From NCBI RefSeq assembly GCF_001921215.1, contig NZ_MSIF01000001.1, forward strand, positions 124,001 through 188,000: a DNA stretch of 64,000 nt, read 5' to 3'. Positions 38,268-46,550 of this stretch are shown piece after piece. This DNA comes from Actinophytocola xinjiangensis. Its GTDB lineage: Bacteria > Actinomycetota > Actinomycetes > Mycobacteriales > Pseudonocardiaceae. Position 1 is the stretch's first letter, and each line of letters begins with the position of its first letter. The position numbers were made by a program, and so were the translations under genes. The notes beneath the pieces are model-generated. The model worked only from the letters and a program-made list of their open reading frames with translations. It had not been told where the DNA came from and did not search any database.

Positions 38268-39706
38268 CCACCGCCCCGGAGCGCGCAGGTTCGCCGCCGC
38301 TGACCCAGGAGGAGACGCTGGCCTCGCTGGGCCGGTACCAGTTCGGCTGGTCGGACTCCGACGCCGCCGGTGCCAGCGCGCAGCGTGGCCTGTCCGAGGC
38401 CGTCGTCAGGGACATCTCGGCGAAGAAGGGCGAGCCCGAGTGGATGCTCGAGTCGCGCCTCAAGGGCCTGCAGCTGTTCGACCGCAAGCCCATGCCCAAC
38501 TGGGGTGCTGACCTGTCCGGCATCGACTTCGACACGATCAAGTACTTCGTGCGGTCCACCGAGAAGCAGGCCCAGAGCTGGGAGGACCTGCCCGAGGACA
38601 TCAAGAACACCTACGACAAGCTGGGCATCCCCGAGGCCGAGAAGGCCCGGCTGGTGGCCGGTGTCGCCGCCCAGTACGAGTCCGAGGTGGTCTACCACAA
38701 GATCAACGAGGAGCTCGAGAAGCAGGGCGTGATCTTCCTCGACACGGACACCGCGCTCAAGGAGCACCCGGAGCTGTTCGAGGAGTACTACGGCTCGGTC
38801 ATCCCGCACGGCGACAACAAGTTCTCCGCGCTCAACGGCGCCGTCTGGTCCGGCGGCTCGTTCATCTACGTCCCCAAGGGCGTGCACGTCGAGATCCCGC
38901 TGCAGGCCTACTTCCGGATCAACACCGAGAACATGGGCCAGTTCGAGCGGACGCTGATCATCGTCGACGAGGGCGCCTACGTGCACTACGTCGAGGGCTG
39001 CACCGCGCCGATCTACTCGTCGGACTCGCTGCACTCGGCGGTCGTCGAGATCATCGTGAAGAAGGGCGGCCGCTGCCGGTACACGACCATCCAGAACTGG
39101 TCGAACAACGTCTACAACCTGGTCACCAAGCGCGCCAAGGCCGAAGAGGGCGCGACCATGGAGTGGATCGACGGCAACATCGGCTCCAAGGTCACCATGA
39201 AGTACCCGTCGGTGTTCCTGATGGGCGAGCACGCCAAGGGCGAGGTGCTGTCGATCGCGTTCGCCGGCGAGGGCCAGCACCAGGACGCCGGCGCCAAGAT
39301 GGAGCACCTCGCGCCGCACACGTCCTCGACGATCGTGTCCAAGTCGGTGGCCCGTGGTGGCGGCCGCACCTCCTACCGGGGACTGGTGAAGGTCGCCAAG
39401 CGCGCGCACCACTCGAAGTCCACGGTGAAGTGTGACGCGCTGCTGGTCGACCAGATCAGCCGCAGCGACACCTACCCCTACGTCGACATCCGCACCGACG
39501 ACGTGGCGATGGGGCACGAGGCGACGGTCTCGAAGGTCAGCGAGGACCAGCTGTTCTACCTGATGTCCCGGGGCCTGACCGAGGACGAGGCGATGGCGAT
39601 GGTCGTGCGCGGCTTCGTCGAGCCGATCGCGCGCGAACTGCCCATGGAGTACGCGCTGGAACTGAACCGGCTCATCGAGCTGCAGATGGAAGGGGCCGTC
39701 GGCTAA
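38264..39706 (+). CDS. sufB: Fe-S cluster assembly protein SufB
   Basis: Scaffold subunit of the SufBC2D complex on which Fe-S clusters are built in the cytosol. The 480-residue protein contains the beta-helix core with [44 protein letters not shown] (conserved Cys), the [38 protein letters not shown] run and [11 protein letters not shown]. Unlike M. tuberculosis SufB I see no intein interruption; the length is that of an intein-free protein. It overlaps sufR and directly abuts sufD. Confidence 0.97.
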   Translation: MTTAPERAGSPPLTQEETLASLGRYQFGWSDSDAAGASAQRGLSEAVVRDISAKKGEPEWMLESRLKGLQLFDRKPMPNWGADLSGIDFDTIKYFVRSTEKQAQSWEDLPEDIKNTYDKLGIPEAEKARLVAGVAAQYESEVVYHKINEELEKQGVIFLDTDTALKEHPELFEEYYGSVIPHGDNKFSALNGAVWSGGSFIYVPKGVHVEIPLQAYFRINTENMGQFERTLIIVDEGAYVHYVEGCTAPIYSSDSLHSAVVEIIVKKGGRCRYTTIQNWSNNVYNLVTKRAKAEEGATMEWIDGNIGSKVTMKYPSVFLMGEHAKGEVLSIAFAGEGQHQDAGAKMEHLAPHTSSTIVSKSVARGGGRTSYRGLVKVAKRAHHSKSTVKCDALLVDQISRSDTYPYVDIRTDDVAMGHEATVSKVSEDQLFYLMSRGLTEDEAMAMVVRGFVEPIARELPMEYALELNRLIELQMEGAVG

Positions 39707-40864
39707 ATGACGTCCGTCGCACAGACACCGCACTCCCACGGCGCGGTGGTTCCCAAGGCGTCCAGGGCCGAGCAGTTCGCCTCCTTCGACGTCGAGGCCT
39801 TCGAAACGCCCGGCGGGCGTGAGGAGATCTGGCGTTTCACCCCGATGCGTCGGCTGCGCGGCCTGCACGACGGCAGCGCGCCGGCCACCGGCGAGCTGAC
39901 CGTCGAGGTCGACGGTCCCGACGTGACCGTCGAGACCGTCGGCCGTGACGACGACCGGCTCGGCGCCGCCGGCACCCCGGGTGACCGGGTGGCGGCGCAG
40001 GCGTACTCGTCGTTCACCACGGCCACGGTCCTCACCGTGCCCCAGGAGGTCCGGGCGGGCGTCACCACGGTGACGCTCACCGGCCCCGGCGAGGGCAAGG
40101 TCGCCTACGCGCACCTGCAGGTGCGGGCCGAGCGGTTCGCCGAGGCCGTGGTCGTGCTCGACCACCGGGGCAGCGGCACGGTCGCCGACAACGTGGAGAT
40201 CCTCGTCGGTGACGGCGCGAAGCTCACCGTGGTCAGCGTGCACGACTGGGCCGACGACGCCGTGCAGGTCTCCGCGCACCACGCGAAGCTCGGCCGTGAC
40301 GCCACGCTCAGGCACCATCTGGTCTCCCTCGGTGGCGACCTGGTGCGGGTCAGCCCGACCGCGGTGTTCGCCGCGCCGGGCGGTGACGCCGAGCTGAACG
40401 GCCTGTACTTCGCCGACGCCGGCCAGCACATCGAGCTGCGTACCTTCGCCGACCACGCCCAGCCCAACTGCAAGTCCAACGTGACCTACAAGGGCGCGTT
40501 GCAGGGCGACGGCGCGCGGACCGTGTGGATCGGCGACGTGCTGATCCGGGCGGCCGCCGAGGGCACCGAGACCTTCGAGCTGAACCGCAACCTGGTGCTC
40601 ACCGAGGGCGCTCGCGCCGACTCGGTGCCGAACCTGGAGATCGAGACCGGCGAGATCGCCGGTGCCGGTCACGCCAGCGCCACCGGCCGGTTCGACGACG
40701 AGCAGCTGTTCTACCTGCAGGCCCGAGGGATCCCGGAGGGGGTGGCGCGCCGGTTGGTGGTGCGCGGCTTCTTCCACGAGCTGCTGATGAAGATCGGCGT
40801 CCCGGAGATCCGCGAGCGCCTGGAGGCGGCCATCGAGGCGGAGCTCGAGGCGGTCGGCGCATGA
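39707..40864 (+). CDS. sufD: Fe-S cluster assembly protein SufD
   Basis: A 385-residue partner of SufB and SufC in the SufBC2D scaffold; needed for iron entry. Recognised by GGREEIWRFTPMRRL near the N-terminus, the parallel beta-helix region (HHLVSLGGDLVRVSP), DAGQHIELRTFADHAQPNCKSNVTYKGAL, and RADSVPNLEIETGEIAGAGHASATGRFDDEQLFYLQARGI, which aligns with the SufB C-terminal end. The ATG follows the sufB stop without spacing, and its stop overlaps the Rieske gene (ATGA). Confidence 0.96.
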   Translation: MTSVAQTPHSHGAVVPKASRAEQFASFDVEAFETPGGREEIWRFTPMRRLRGLHDGSAPATGELTVEVDGPDVTVETVGRDDDRLGAAGTPGDRVAAQAYSSFTTATVLTVPQEVRAGVTTVTLTGPGEGKVAYAHLQVRAERFAEAVVVLDHRGSGTVADNVEILVGDGAKLTVVSVHDWADDAVQVSAHHAKLGRDATLRHHLVSLGGDLVRVSPTAVFAAPGGDAELNGLYFADAGQHIELRTFADHAQPNCKSNVTYKGALQGDGARTVWIGDVLIRAAAEGTETFELNRNLVLTEGARADSVPNLEIETGEIAGAGHASATGRFDDEQLFYLQARGIPEGVARRLVVRGFFHELLMKIGVPEIRERLEAAIEAELEAVGA

Positions 40865-41175
40865 TCCGCGCCTGCGCGTTGTCGGATCTGGACGACGGGA
40901 AGCCGTTCGGCGTCGAGGTCGACGACGAGCCGGTCGTTCTCGTTCGCCAGGGTGACGTCGTGCACGCGCTGCGTGACGAGTGTTCACACGCGACGCTCGC
41001 GCTGTCCGAGGGCGAGGTGACCCGCAAGGGCATCGAGTGCTGGCTGCACGGGTCGTGCTTCGACCTGCGCACCGGCGCCCCGTCCTCGCTGCCGGCCACC
41101 GAACCGGTCGACGTGTTCCCGGTCGAGATCCGCGACGGTGAGGTCCATGTGGACGTCACCACCACCACGAACTGA
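40861..41175 (+). CDS. Rieske-type ferredoxin in the suf operon
   Basis: A 104-residue soluble [2Fe-2S] protein resembling the ferredoxin component of non-heme dioxygenases. Both cluster motifs are intact: Cys-Ser-His in ALRDECSHATLALSEG and Cys-Trp-Leu-His in IECWLHGSCFDLRTG. No signal peptide. It lies between sufD and sufC with a four-base overlap to sufD and 19 bases before sufC, so it is made together with the assembly machine. It may deliver electrons for cluster assembly, or be a client used as indicator; neither is shown. Confidence 0.92.
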   Translation: MIRACALSDLDDGKPFGVEVDDEPVVLVRQGDVVHALRDECSHATLALSEGEVTRKGIECWLHGSCFDLRTGAPSSLPATEPVDVFPVEIRDGEVHVDVTTTTN

Positions 41176-41194
41176 GCTAGGAGAAACGCACGAC

Positions 41195-41968
41195 ATGTCC
41201 ACGCTGGAGATCAAGGGTCTGCACGTCTCGGTCGCCACCGACGAGACGTCCAAGGAGATCCTGTCCGGGGTCGACCTGACCATCAGGGCGGGCGAGACGC
41301 ACGCCATCATGGGCCCCAACGGGTCCGGCAAGTCCACGCTGTCCTACGCGATCGCCGGGCACCCCAAGTACGAGGTGACCTCGGGCGAGGTGACGCTCGA
41401 CGGCGAGGACGTGCTCGCGATGTCGGTCGACGAGCGGGCCCGCGCCGGCCTGTTCCTCGCGATGCAGTACCCGGTGGAGGTGCCGGGCGTGTCGATGTCG
41501 AACTTCCTGCGTACCGCGGCCACCGCGGTCCGGGGCGAGGCGCCGAAGCTGCGGCACTGGGTCAAGGAGGTCAAGGAGGCGATGGCCGAGCTGGACATCG
41601 ACCCGGCCTTCGCGGAGCGCTCGGTCAACGAGGGTTTCTCCGGCGGTGAGAAGAAGCGCCACGAGATCCTGCAGCTGGCCCTGCTCCAGCCCAAGATCGC
41701 GATCCTCGACGAGACGGACTCCGGTCTGGACGTCGACGCGCTGCGCGTGGTGAGCGAGGGCATCAACCGGGTCAAGGCCGGTGGCGAGGTCGGCATCATG
41801 CTGATCACCCACTACACCCGGATCCTGCGCCACATCACCCCGGACTTCGTGCACGTGTTCGCCGGCGGCCGGATCGTCGAGTCGGGTGGTTCCGAGCTCG
41901 CCGACCAGCTCGAGGAGCACGGCTACGTTCGGTTCACCGGCAAGCAGGAGCCGGCCGCGATCGGCTGA
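41195..41968 (+). CDS. sufC: Fe-S cluster assembly ATPase SufC
   Basis: Non-transport ABC ATPase driving conformational change of the SufBC2D scaffold. The 257-residue protein has Walker A IMGPNGSGKSTLSYAIAGHP, the Q-loop LAMQYPVEVPGVSMSNFLR, the signature FSGGEKKRHEILQLALL, Walker B AILDETDSGLDVDAL, and a His switch in LITHYTRIL. ATG 41195 gives the family-typical MSTLEIKGLHVSV; an AGGAGA lies about 11 bases upstream. Second member of the conserved sufBDC core. Confidence 0.97.
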   Translation: MSTLEIKGLHVSVATDETSKEILSGVDLTIRAGETHAIMGPNGSGKSTLSYAIAGHPKYEVTSGEVTLDGEDVLAMSVDERARAGLFLAMQYPVEVPGVSMSNFLRTAATAVRGEAPKLRHWVKEVKEAMAELDIDPAFAERSVNEGFSGGEKKRHEILQLALLQPKIAILDETDSGLDVDALRVVSEGINRVKAGGEVGIMLITHYTRILRHITPDFVHVFAGGRIVESGGSELADQLEEHGYVRFTGKQEPAAIG

Positions 41969-41996
41969 TCCGCGCTCTCGAAACGAGGTTCCTGAG

Positions 41997-43253
41997 GTGA
42001 CCACCACCACCGCGCCGCTGGACGTCGAGACGATCCGCAAGGACTTCCCGATCCTGTCCCGGCTCGTGCACGGCGACAAACCGTTGGTGTACCTGGACAA
42101 CGCGGCGACGTCGCAGAAGCCGCGCCAGGTCATCGACGCGCTCGTGGGGTACTACGAGCAGCACAACGCCAACGTCCACCGTGGCATCCACGCCCTGGCC
42201 GAGGAGGCCACGGCGCTCTACGAGGGTGCGCGGGACAGGATGGCGAGGTTCATCAACGCGCCCAGCCGCGACGAGGTGATCTTCACCAAGAACACCTCGG
42301 AGGCGATCAACCTGGTCGCCAGGGTGCTCGGTGAGGCCGGTCCCGACCACCGGGTCGGTCCCGGTGACGAGATCGTCATCACCGAGATGGAGCACCACTC
42401 CAACATCGTTCCGTGGCACCAGCTCGCCGAGCGCACCGGCGCGACGGTGCGGTGGTTCCGGATCACCGAGGAGGGCCGGCTCGATCTGTCCACTCTGGAC
42501 AGCGTGATCACCGAGCGGACCAAGATCGTGTCGCTGACGCACGTGTCCAACCTGCTCGGCACGATCAACCCGGTGGACGTGGTGATCCGGCGGGCGCGGG
42601 AGGTCGGCGCGTTGGTGCTGGTCGACGCGTCGCAGTCGGCGCCGCACCTGCCGCTGGACGTGGCCGCGCTGGGCGCCGACTTCGTCGCGGTGACCGGGCA
42701 CAAGATGCTCGGCCCGACCGGGATCGGCGTGCTGTGGGGCCGGTTGCCGCTGCTCAACGAGCTGCCGCCGTTCCTCGGCGGTGGCGAGATGATCGAGCTG
42801 GTGACGATGGAGCGGTCCACCTACGCCGCTCCGCCGCACAAGTTCGAGGCCGGCACGCCGCCGATCGCGCAGGCCGTGGGCCTTGGCGCGGCCGTGGACT
42901 ACCTGACCTCGGTCGGGATGGCGGCGATCGCCGCGCACGAGCACGAGCTGACCGCCTACGTCATCGACCGGTTCGCCGAGGTCGATGGCCTGACGGTGAT
43001 CGGCCCGAACACCGCGACCGACCGGGTCGCCGAGGTGTCGTTCTCGTTGGAGGGCATCCACCCGCACGACGTCGGGCAGATCCTCGACGAGCAGGGCATC
43101 GCGGTGCGGGTCGGCCACCACTGTGCGCGGCCGGCGGTCGTGCGCTTCGGAATTCCGGCGACCACCCGGGCGTCGTTCTACCTGTACAACACGCGCGCCG
43201 AGGTGGACGCGCTGGTGGCGGGGCTGGACCGGGTGAAGAAGGTCTTCGGATGA
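41997..43253 (+). CDS. sufS: Cysteine desulfurase SufS
   Basis: PLP enzyme that releases sulfur from cysteine as an enzyme-bound persulfide for cluster building. The 418-residue protein shows LVYLDNAATSQKPRQVIDAL, the NANVHRGIHALAEEAT segment, VDASQSAPHLPLDV, the PLP lysine in VAVTGHKMLGPTGIGVLWG, and the catalytic Cys in VRVGHHCARPAVVRFG. GTG 41997 is preceded by a GAGG. Four-base overlap with sufU follows. Complete and typical in length. Confidence 0.97.
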   Translation: MTTTTAPLDVETIRKDFPILSRLVHGDKPLVYLDNAATSQKPRQVIDALVGYYEQHNANVHRGIHALAEEATALYEGARDRMARFINAPSRDEVIFTKNTSEAINLVARVLGEAGPDHRVGPGDEIVITEMEHHSNIVPWHQLAERTGATVRWFRITEEGRLDLSTLDSVITERTKIVSLTHVSNLLGTINPVDVVIRRAREVGALVLVDASQSAPHLPLDVAALGADFVAVTGHKMLGPTGIGVLWGRLPLLNELPPFLGGGEMIELVTMERSTYAAPPHKFEAGTPPIAQAVGLGAAVDYLTSVGMAAIAAHEHELTAYVIDRFAEVDGLTVIGPNTATDRVAEVSFSLEGIHPHDVGQILDEQGIAVRVGHHCARPAVVRFGIPATTRASFYLYNTRAEVDALVAGLDRVKKVFG

Positions 43254-43696
43254 ACCTGGAGTCGATGTACCAGGAGATCATCCTGGACCACTACAAGAAC
43301 CCGCACGGGCGGGGACTGCGCGAGCCGTTCGACGCGGAGTCCTTCCAGGTCAACCCGACCTGTGGGGACGAGGTGACGCTGCGGGTGGCGCTCGCGGGGT
43401 CGACCGTCGGCGACGTGTCCTACGAGGGCCAGGGCTGTTCGATCAGTCAGGCGTCCACGTCGGTGCTGACCGACCTGGTCACCGGGCGCTCGGTCCAGGA
43501 CGCCCTGTCCACGATGGACGCGTTCGTGGAGATGGTGCAGGGGCGGGGTCAGGTCGAGCCGGACGAGGACGTGCTGGAGGACGGTGTGGCCTTCGCCGGT
43601 GTCGCGAAGTACCCGGCGCGGGTGAAGTGCGCGCTGTTGGGCTGGATGGCGTTCAAGGACGCGGTGTCCCGAGTCGAAGGAGTTGCTGACCGATGA
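43250..43696 (+). CDS. sufU: Zinc-dependent sulfurtransferase / scaffold SufU
   Basis: A 148-residue NifU/IscU-like protein that accepts sulfur from SufS. Conserved cysteines lie in VNPTCGDEVTLRV, EGQGCSISQASTSVL and ARVKCALLGWMAF, with MYQEIILDHYKNPHGRG at the N-terminus; this is the SufU subtype used by Gram-positive SUF systems. The ATG overlaps the sufS stop and its own stop overlaps sufT. Confidence 0.96.
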   Translation: MNLESMYQEIILDHYKNPHGRGLREPFDAESFQVNPTCGDEVTLRVALAGSTVGDVSYEGQGCSISQASTSVLTDLVTGRSVQDALSTMDAFVEMVQGRGQVEPDEDVLEDGVAFAGVAKYPARVKCALLGWMAFKDAVSRVEGVADR

Positions 43697-44082
43697 GCAC
43701 CGAGAGCACCGAGCGGGGCGTCGAGTCGCTGCCCGAGCCGCCGGCGCCGAAGGCGGACGTGGCCGCGGTCGAGGACCTTGAGGAGGCCATGCGTGACGTG
43801 GTCGACCCCGAGCTGGGTATCAACGTGGTCGATCTCGGGCTGGTCTACGACATCCGGGTCGAGCAGGACAACACGGCGACCCTGGACATGACGCTGACGT
43901 CGGCGGCCTGCCCGCTGACCGACGTGATCGAGGACCAGACCCGGGCCGCGCTGACCGCGGGTCCCGGTGGCGGGCTGGTGAGCGACTTCCGGATCAACTG
44001 GGTCTGGATGCCGCCGTGGGGTCCGGAGAAGATCACCGACGACGGCCGCGAGCAGTTGCGCGCCCTCGGCTTCACCCTCTAG
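43693..44082 (+). CDS. sufT: SufT-like MIP18 (DUF59) family Fe-S assembly factor
   Basis: A 129-residue protein with a MIP18/DUF59 domain: AVEDLEEAMRDVVDPELGINVVDLGLVYDIRV, MTLTSAACPLTDVIEDQTRAAL with the conserved Cys, and WVWMPPWGPEKITDDGREQLRALGF. Homologs aid maturation of Fe-S proteins. It closes the operon; its end overlaps the convergent gene on the minus strand by four bases. Confidence 0.95.
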   Translation: MSTESTERGVESLPEPPAPKADVAAVEDLEEAMRDVVDPELGINVVDLGLVYDIRVEQDNTATLDMTLTSAACPLTDVIEDQTRAALTAGPGGGLVSDFRINWVWMPPWGPEKITDDGREQLRALGFTL

Positions 44083-45041
44083 ACCCAGGTGTTGCACGCG
44101 GCCAGCTGGCGGGTGTCGGAACCCTTCGCCAGCCAGGTGGCCGCGTCCTCCGTAGCGTCCACTTCGGACAGTCGGGCGCGGATCTCGCCGGTGATGTTGT
44201 CGTCCACCGCGCCGCGCCCGTCCATCGCGCCGGACGCGATGCCGGCCAGGCAGGTGGCCTGGTCGGCGATCCGGCCGGCGATGTCGCCGTCGACCTTCTC
44301 GTAGAGGGGGCCGAGCCCGCCGGTCTCCAGCAGTGCCTTGGCGTACTCGCGTAGGAACACCCCGACGTAGCGGCCGGGGTAGCGGTCGTTGCCCTCGGTG
44401 TCCCGCAGGTGCGCGGGTGTCATGTAGACGGTGCCGGCGCACTGGGTCGCCGGACTGGTCGGTTCCACGGTGCCGCACGGGGTTTCGACCGGTCCGGTGT
44501 AGACGGTGACGGCCTCGACGGGGACCGGCGACAGGTCGTTGGCCGACAGCAGGGCGCCGAACGCGGTGTCCGCGCACACCGCGACGGCCTGGTAGAAGCT
44601 GGCCTGGGCGGCGTCGGCCGGGTCGAACCTCGGCAGCGCGCAGGTCTGGTCGGGCATGGTGGCGGTCCCCGTGGACAGCGGGTGGGTGGCCAGCTCCGCG
44701 TACGGGTCCTCGCCGGTGGCCGGCGGTGCGGTGGTGGTGGCCTCGGCGGGGGCGGACTCCGTGCCGGTCGGCGGTTCCACGACGTCGGGCGCCGAGGGGG
44801 TCCCGGCGACCCGGGTCACCGGGGGCGCGGTGGCGAGCACCGCCAGGCCGGCGATCAGGCCGATCACCAGCATCACCGCGACGGTCAGCCCGACGTAGTA
44901 CGCGGGCCGGCGGGGCGCGCGCACGGGCACGGGCGGTCCGGGCGGTGGGGGCGCGGCCGGCAGGGGTTCCTGGAAGAAGTCCTCGATCGGGGACGGGCCC
45001 GTCGGTTCGTCGCCGCCCTGGGGCGGGTCCGGTGTCGTCAT
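44079..45041 (-). CDS. Membrane-anchored degenerate neutral zinc metallopeptidase-like protein
   Basis: A 320-residue protein with a Pro-rich cytoplasmic N-terminus (about 1-45), one transmembrane helix (YYVGLTVAVMLVIGLIAGLAVL), a Thr/Pro-rich linker (about 70-110) and an extracellular domain. The domain resembles the YpfJ family of putative neutral zinc metallopeptidases: GTVYMTPAHLRDTEGND, and a C-terminal end WLAKGSDTRQLAACNTW that matches the family's W-x-G...C-[DN]-T-F signature. The zinc motif HExxH is absent: the equivalent helix reads GVFLREYAKALLE. A pseudo-enzyme or binding protein is therefore likely. Its start overlaps the MerR stop (ATGA). Confidence 0.65.
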   Translation of the reverse strand: MTTPDPPQGGDEPTGPSPIEDFFQEPLPAAPPPPGPPVPVRAPRRPAYYVGLTVAVMLVIGLIAGLAVLATAPPVTRVAGTPSAPDVVEPPTGTESAPAEATTTAPPATGEDPYAELATHPLSTGTATMPDQTCALPRFDPADAAQASFYQAVAVCADTAFGALLSANDLSPVPVEAVTVYTGPVETPCGTVEPTSPATQCAGTVYMTPAHLRDTEGNDRYPGRYVGVFLREYAKALLETGGLGPLYEKVDGDIAGRIADQATCLAGIASGAMDGRGAVDDNITGEIRARLSEVDATEDAATWLAKGSDTRQLAACNTWV

Positions 45042-45439
45042 GCGCCCTCCCGTGCGGGAGCCAGTTCCGGTGCGGTGCCCGCCATGGCCCGGCGGTAGTT
45101 CGAGATCTTGGCACGGATGTGGTCCTGCTCGGCCAGCAACAGCTCGATCTTCCGGTTGATGTCCCGGTCGTGCTCCTCGAGCAGGGCGAGCCGCTCGGCG
45201 ATGGTCTCGTCACCGCCCCTGGCCAGTTCGGCGTAGCGGACCATCCGGGAGATCGGCATGCCGGTGTCGCGCAGGCAGCGCAGGATGCGCAGCCAGTTGA
45301 GGTCGTTGTCGTCGAACACCCGGCGCCCGCCGGAGTCACGTTCGATGCCGTCGAGCAGGCCGATGCGCTCGTAGTAGCGCAGGGTGTCGAGGCTGAAGCC
45401 GGTCTGCTCGGCCACCTGGCCGGGGCGGTAGCGCACCAT
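45038..45439 (-). CDS. MerR-family transcriptional regulator
   Basis: A 133-residue regulator with a MerR helix-turn-helix: YRPGQVAEQTGFSLDTLRYYERIGLLDGIERDSGGRRVFDDNDLNWLRILRCLRDTGMPISRMVRYAEL (about 4-72) and a coiled coil dimerisation helix (ETIAERLALLEEHDRDINRKIELLLAEQDHIRAKISNY). No cysteine pair for metals is seen, so the inducer is probably small-molecule or stress related. It lies between the lycopene cyclase (23-base gap) and the peptidase-like gene (four-base overlap) on the same strand. Confidence 0.9.
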   Translation of the reverse strand: MVRYRPGQVAEQTGFSLDTLRYYERIGLLDGIERDSGGRRVFDDNDLNWLRILRCLRDTGMPISRMVRYAELARGGDETIAERLALLEEHDRDINRKIELLLAEQDHIRAKISNYRRAMAGTAPELAPAREGA

Positions 45440-45462
45440 CCGGGCGAGTCTAGTCGGCGGGG

Positions 45463-46527
45463 TCAGCGGCGGAGCGCCATCGCGCGACGCAGCCGGGGGC
45501 TCGCGCGCGCGAACATGGTGGCCATGGCCGCGACGTTGCCGGCCAGGTCGTCGCGACCGCCGAGGAACGCCAGTTGCAGCCTCGGCGGCAACCCGAAGAA
45601 CAGGCCGAAGAACTCGGCGGTCCGGTCGGCCGGCAGCGCGAGCAGCGTGCCCAGCCCGGCCCGCCGCAGCCGGTACACCGCCCGCGCGGCCGGCGGCCAC
45701 AGCACCCGCCCGGCCGCCCGCCCGGCCCGTGCCGGACCGGCGAGCCGGATGGCCCTGGCGAGCACCGGCGCCAGCCGCAGCGAGTCGGCGACGCTGTAGC
45801 CGGTGGCCGGGTGCACCAGCCCGGCGGCGGCCCCGAACGGGATGACGCCGGTCCGCACCGCCGGTCGTTCCAGCGGGAAACGCACCCGGTCGACCGGCGC
45901 GTCGCCGGGGTCGATGCCGTGCGCGGCGAGCCGGGTGAGCAGCCGTTCGCGCAGATCGGCCAGGCCGAGACCGGGACGGCTGGCCAGCGAGGTCTCCTCC
46001 AGCAGGACCTGGCCGTCCGGGCGGGGGATGGCGTAGAGGAAGGTCGGTGGCCCCGGCGCCGGCTGGCGCCAGTCCATGAACACGGCCTGGCCAGGACCGA
46101 CCAGGGCGGCGGCGGTCCGCGCGGGGACCACGACGCCGTAGGCGGTCTGCTCGACCGCCGTACGGCCCGGCCGGTGGGCGCCGGTCGCGTCGATCACCAC
46201 CCGGGCGGTGCCGAGCCGGTCGGCCAGCCGACCGTCCAGGACGGTCACCTCGGGGTGGGTCAGGGCGGCGCGGACGCTGTCGTTGTCCAGCACGGCGTAG
46301 TCCCACGCCAGTCGCCGCGCCCCGCCGGCGTGCACGTGGGCGGTGGCCGTGGTGTAGCGGGCGGTCGGTGGCAGCAGCGCCGTCTCGTGGGCGAGCAGGC
46401 CGTAGGTCGCCGGCCACGGCGCGTCGGGTCGGGGGGCGACCAGCGCGGTCGCCAGGCCCTGTGCGGCGCACGCCGAGGCGATCGCCCGGCCGGCGGGCCC
46501 GGCGCCCCCGACCAGGACATCGATCAC
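45463..46527 (-). CDS. Lycopene cyclase family protein (CrtY/CrtL type)
   Basis: A 354-residue flavoprotein that would cyclise lycopene ends to beta-ionone rings. The dinucleotide-binding start VLVGGAGPAGRAIASACAAQGL, the VVIDATGAHRPG block, AVFMDWRQPAPGPPTFLYAIPRPDGQVLLEETSLASRPGL, and GLVHPATGYSVADSLRLAPVLA are diagnostic for lycopene cyclases. No other carotenoid genes are near, so it acts with enzymes encoded elsewhere. GTG 46527 lies 23 bases from the divergent dGTPase start. It is the first gene of a three-gene minus-strand unit. Confidence 0.85.
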   Translation of the reverse strand: MIDVLVGGAGPAGRAIASACAAQGLATALVAPRPDAPWPATYGLLAHETALLPPTARYTTATAHVHAGGARRLAWDYAVLDNDSVRAALTHPEVTVLDGRLADRLGTARVVIDATGAHRPGRTAVEQTAYGVVVPARTAAALVGPGQAVFMDWRQPAPGPPTFLYAIPRPDGQVLLEETSLASRPGLGLADLRERLLTRLAAHGIDPGDAPVDRVRFPLERPAVRTGVIPFGAAAGLVHPATGYSVADSLRLAPVLARAIRLAGPARAGRAAGRVLWPPAARAVYRLRRAGLGTLLALPADRTAEFFGLFFGLPPRLQLAFLGGRDDLAGNVAAMATMFARASPRLRRAMALRR

Positions 46528-46537
46528 CGTCTCAGCC

Positions 46538-46543
46538 TAGAGT
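46538..46543 (+). promoter_or_regulatory. -10 element of the leaderless dgt promoter
   Basis: TAGAGT fits the TANNNT consensus and lies seven bases before GTG 46551. The region between the divergent starts is only 23 bases, so the cyclase and dgt promoters must overlap. Confidence 0.5.
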
Positions 46544-46550
46544 GACCCGT

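Noticed and set aside
38264-39706. Intein within SufB, as in M. tuberculosis
   Set aside because: The protein is 480 residues with continuous beta-helix motifs and no splicing-domain sequence.
37817-40987. 1056-codon open frame on the minus strand
   Set aside because: It runs antisense through sufR, sufB and sufD. Its translation is rich in Arg, Val, Asp and His without domain motifs, the usual antisense artefact in high-GC coding DNA.
46542-46550. GTG 46542 as start of the dGTPase
   Set aside because: It falls inside the -10 element TAGAGT, so a transcript made from this promoter would not contain it; GTG 46551 fits a leaderless message.
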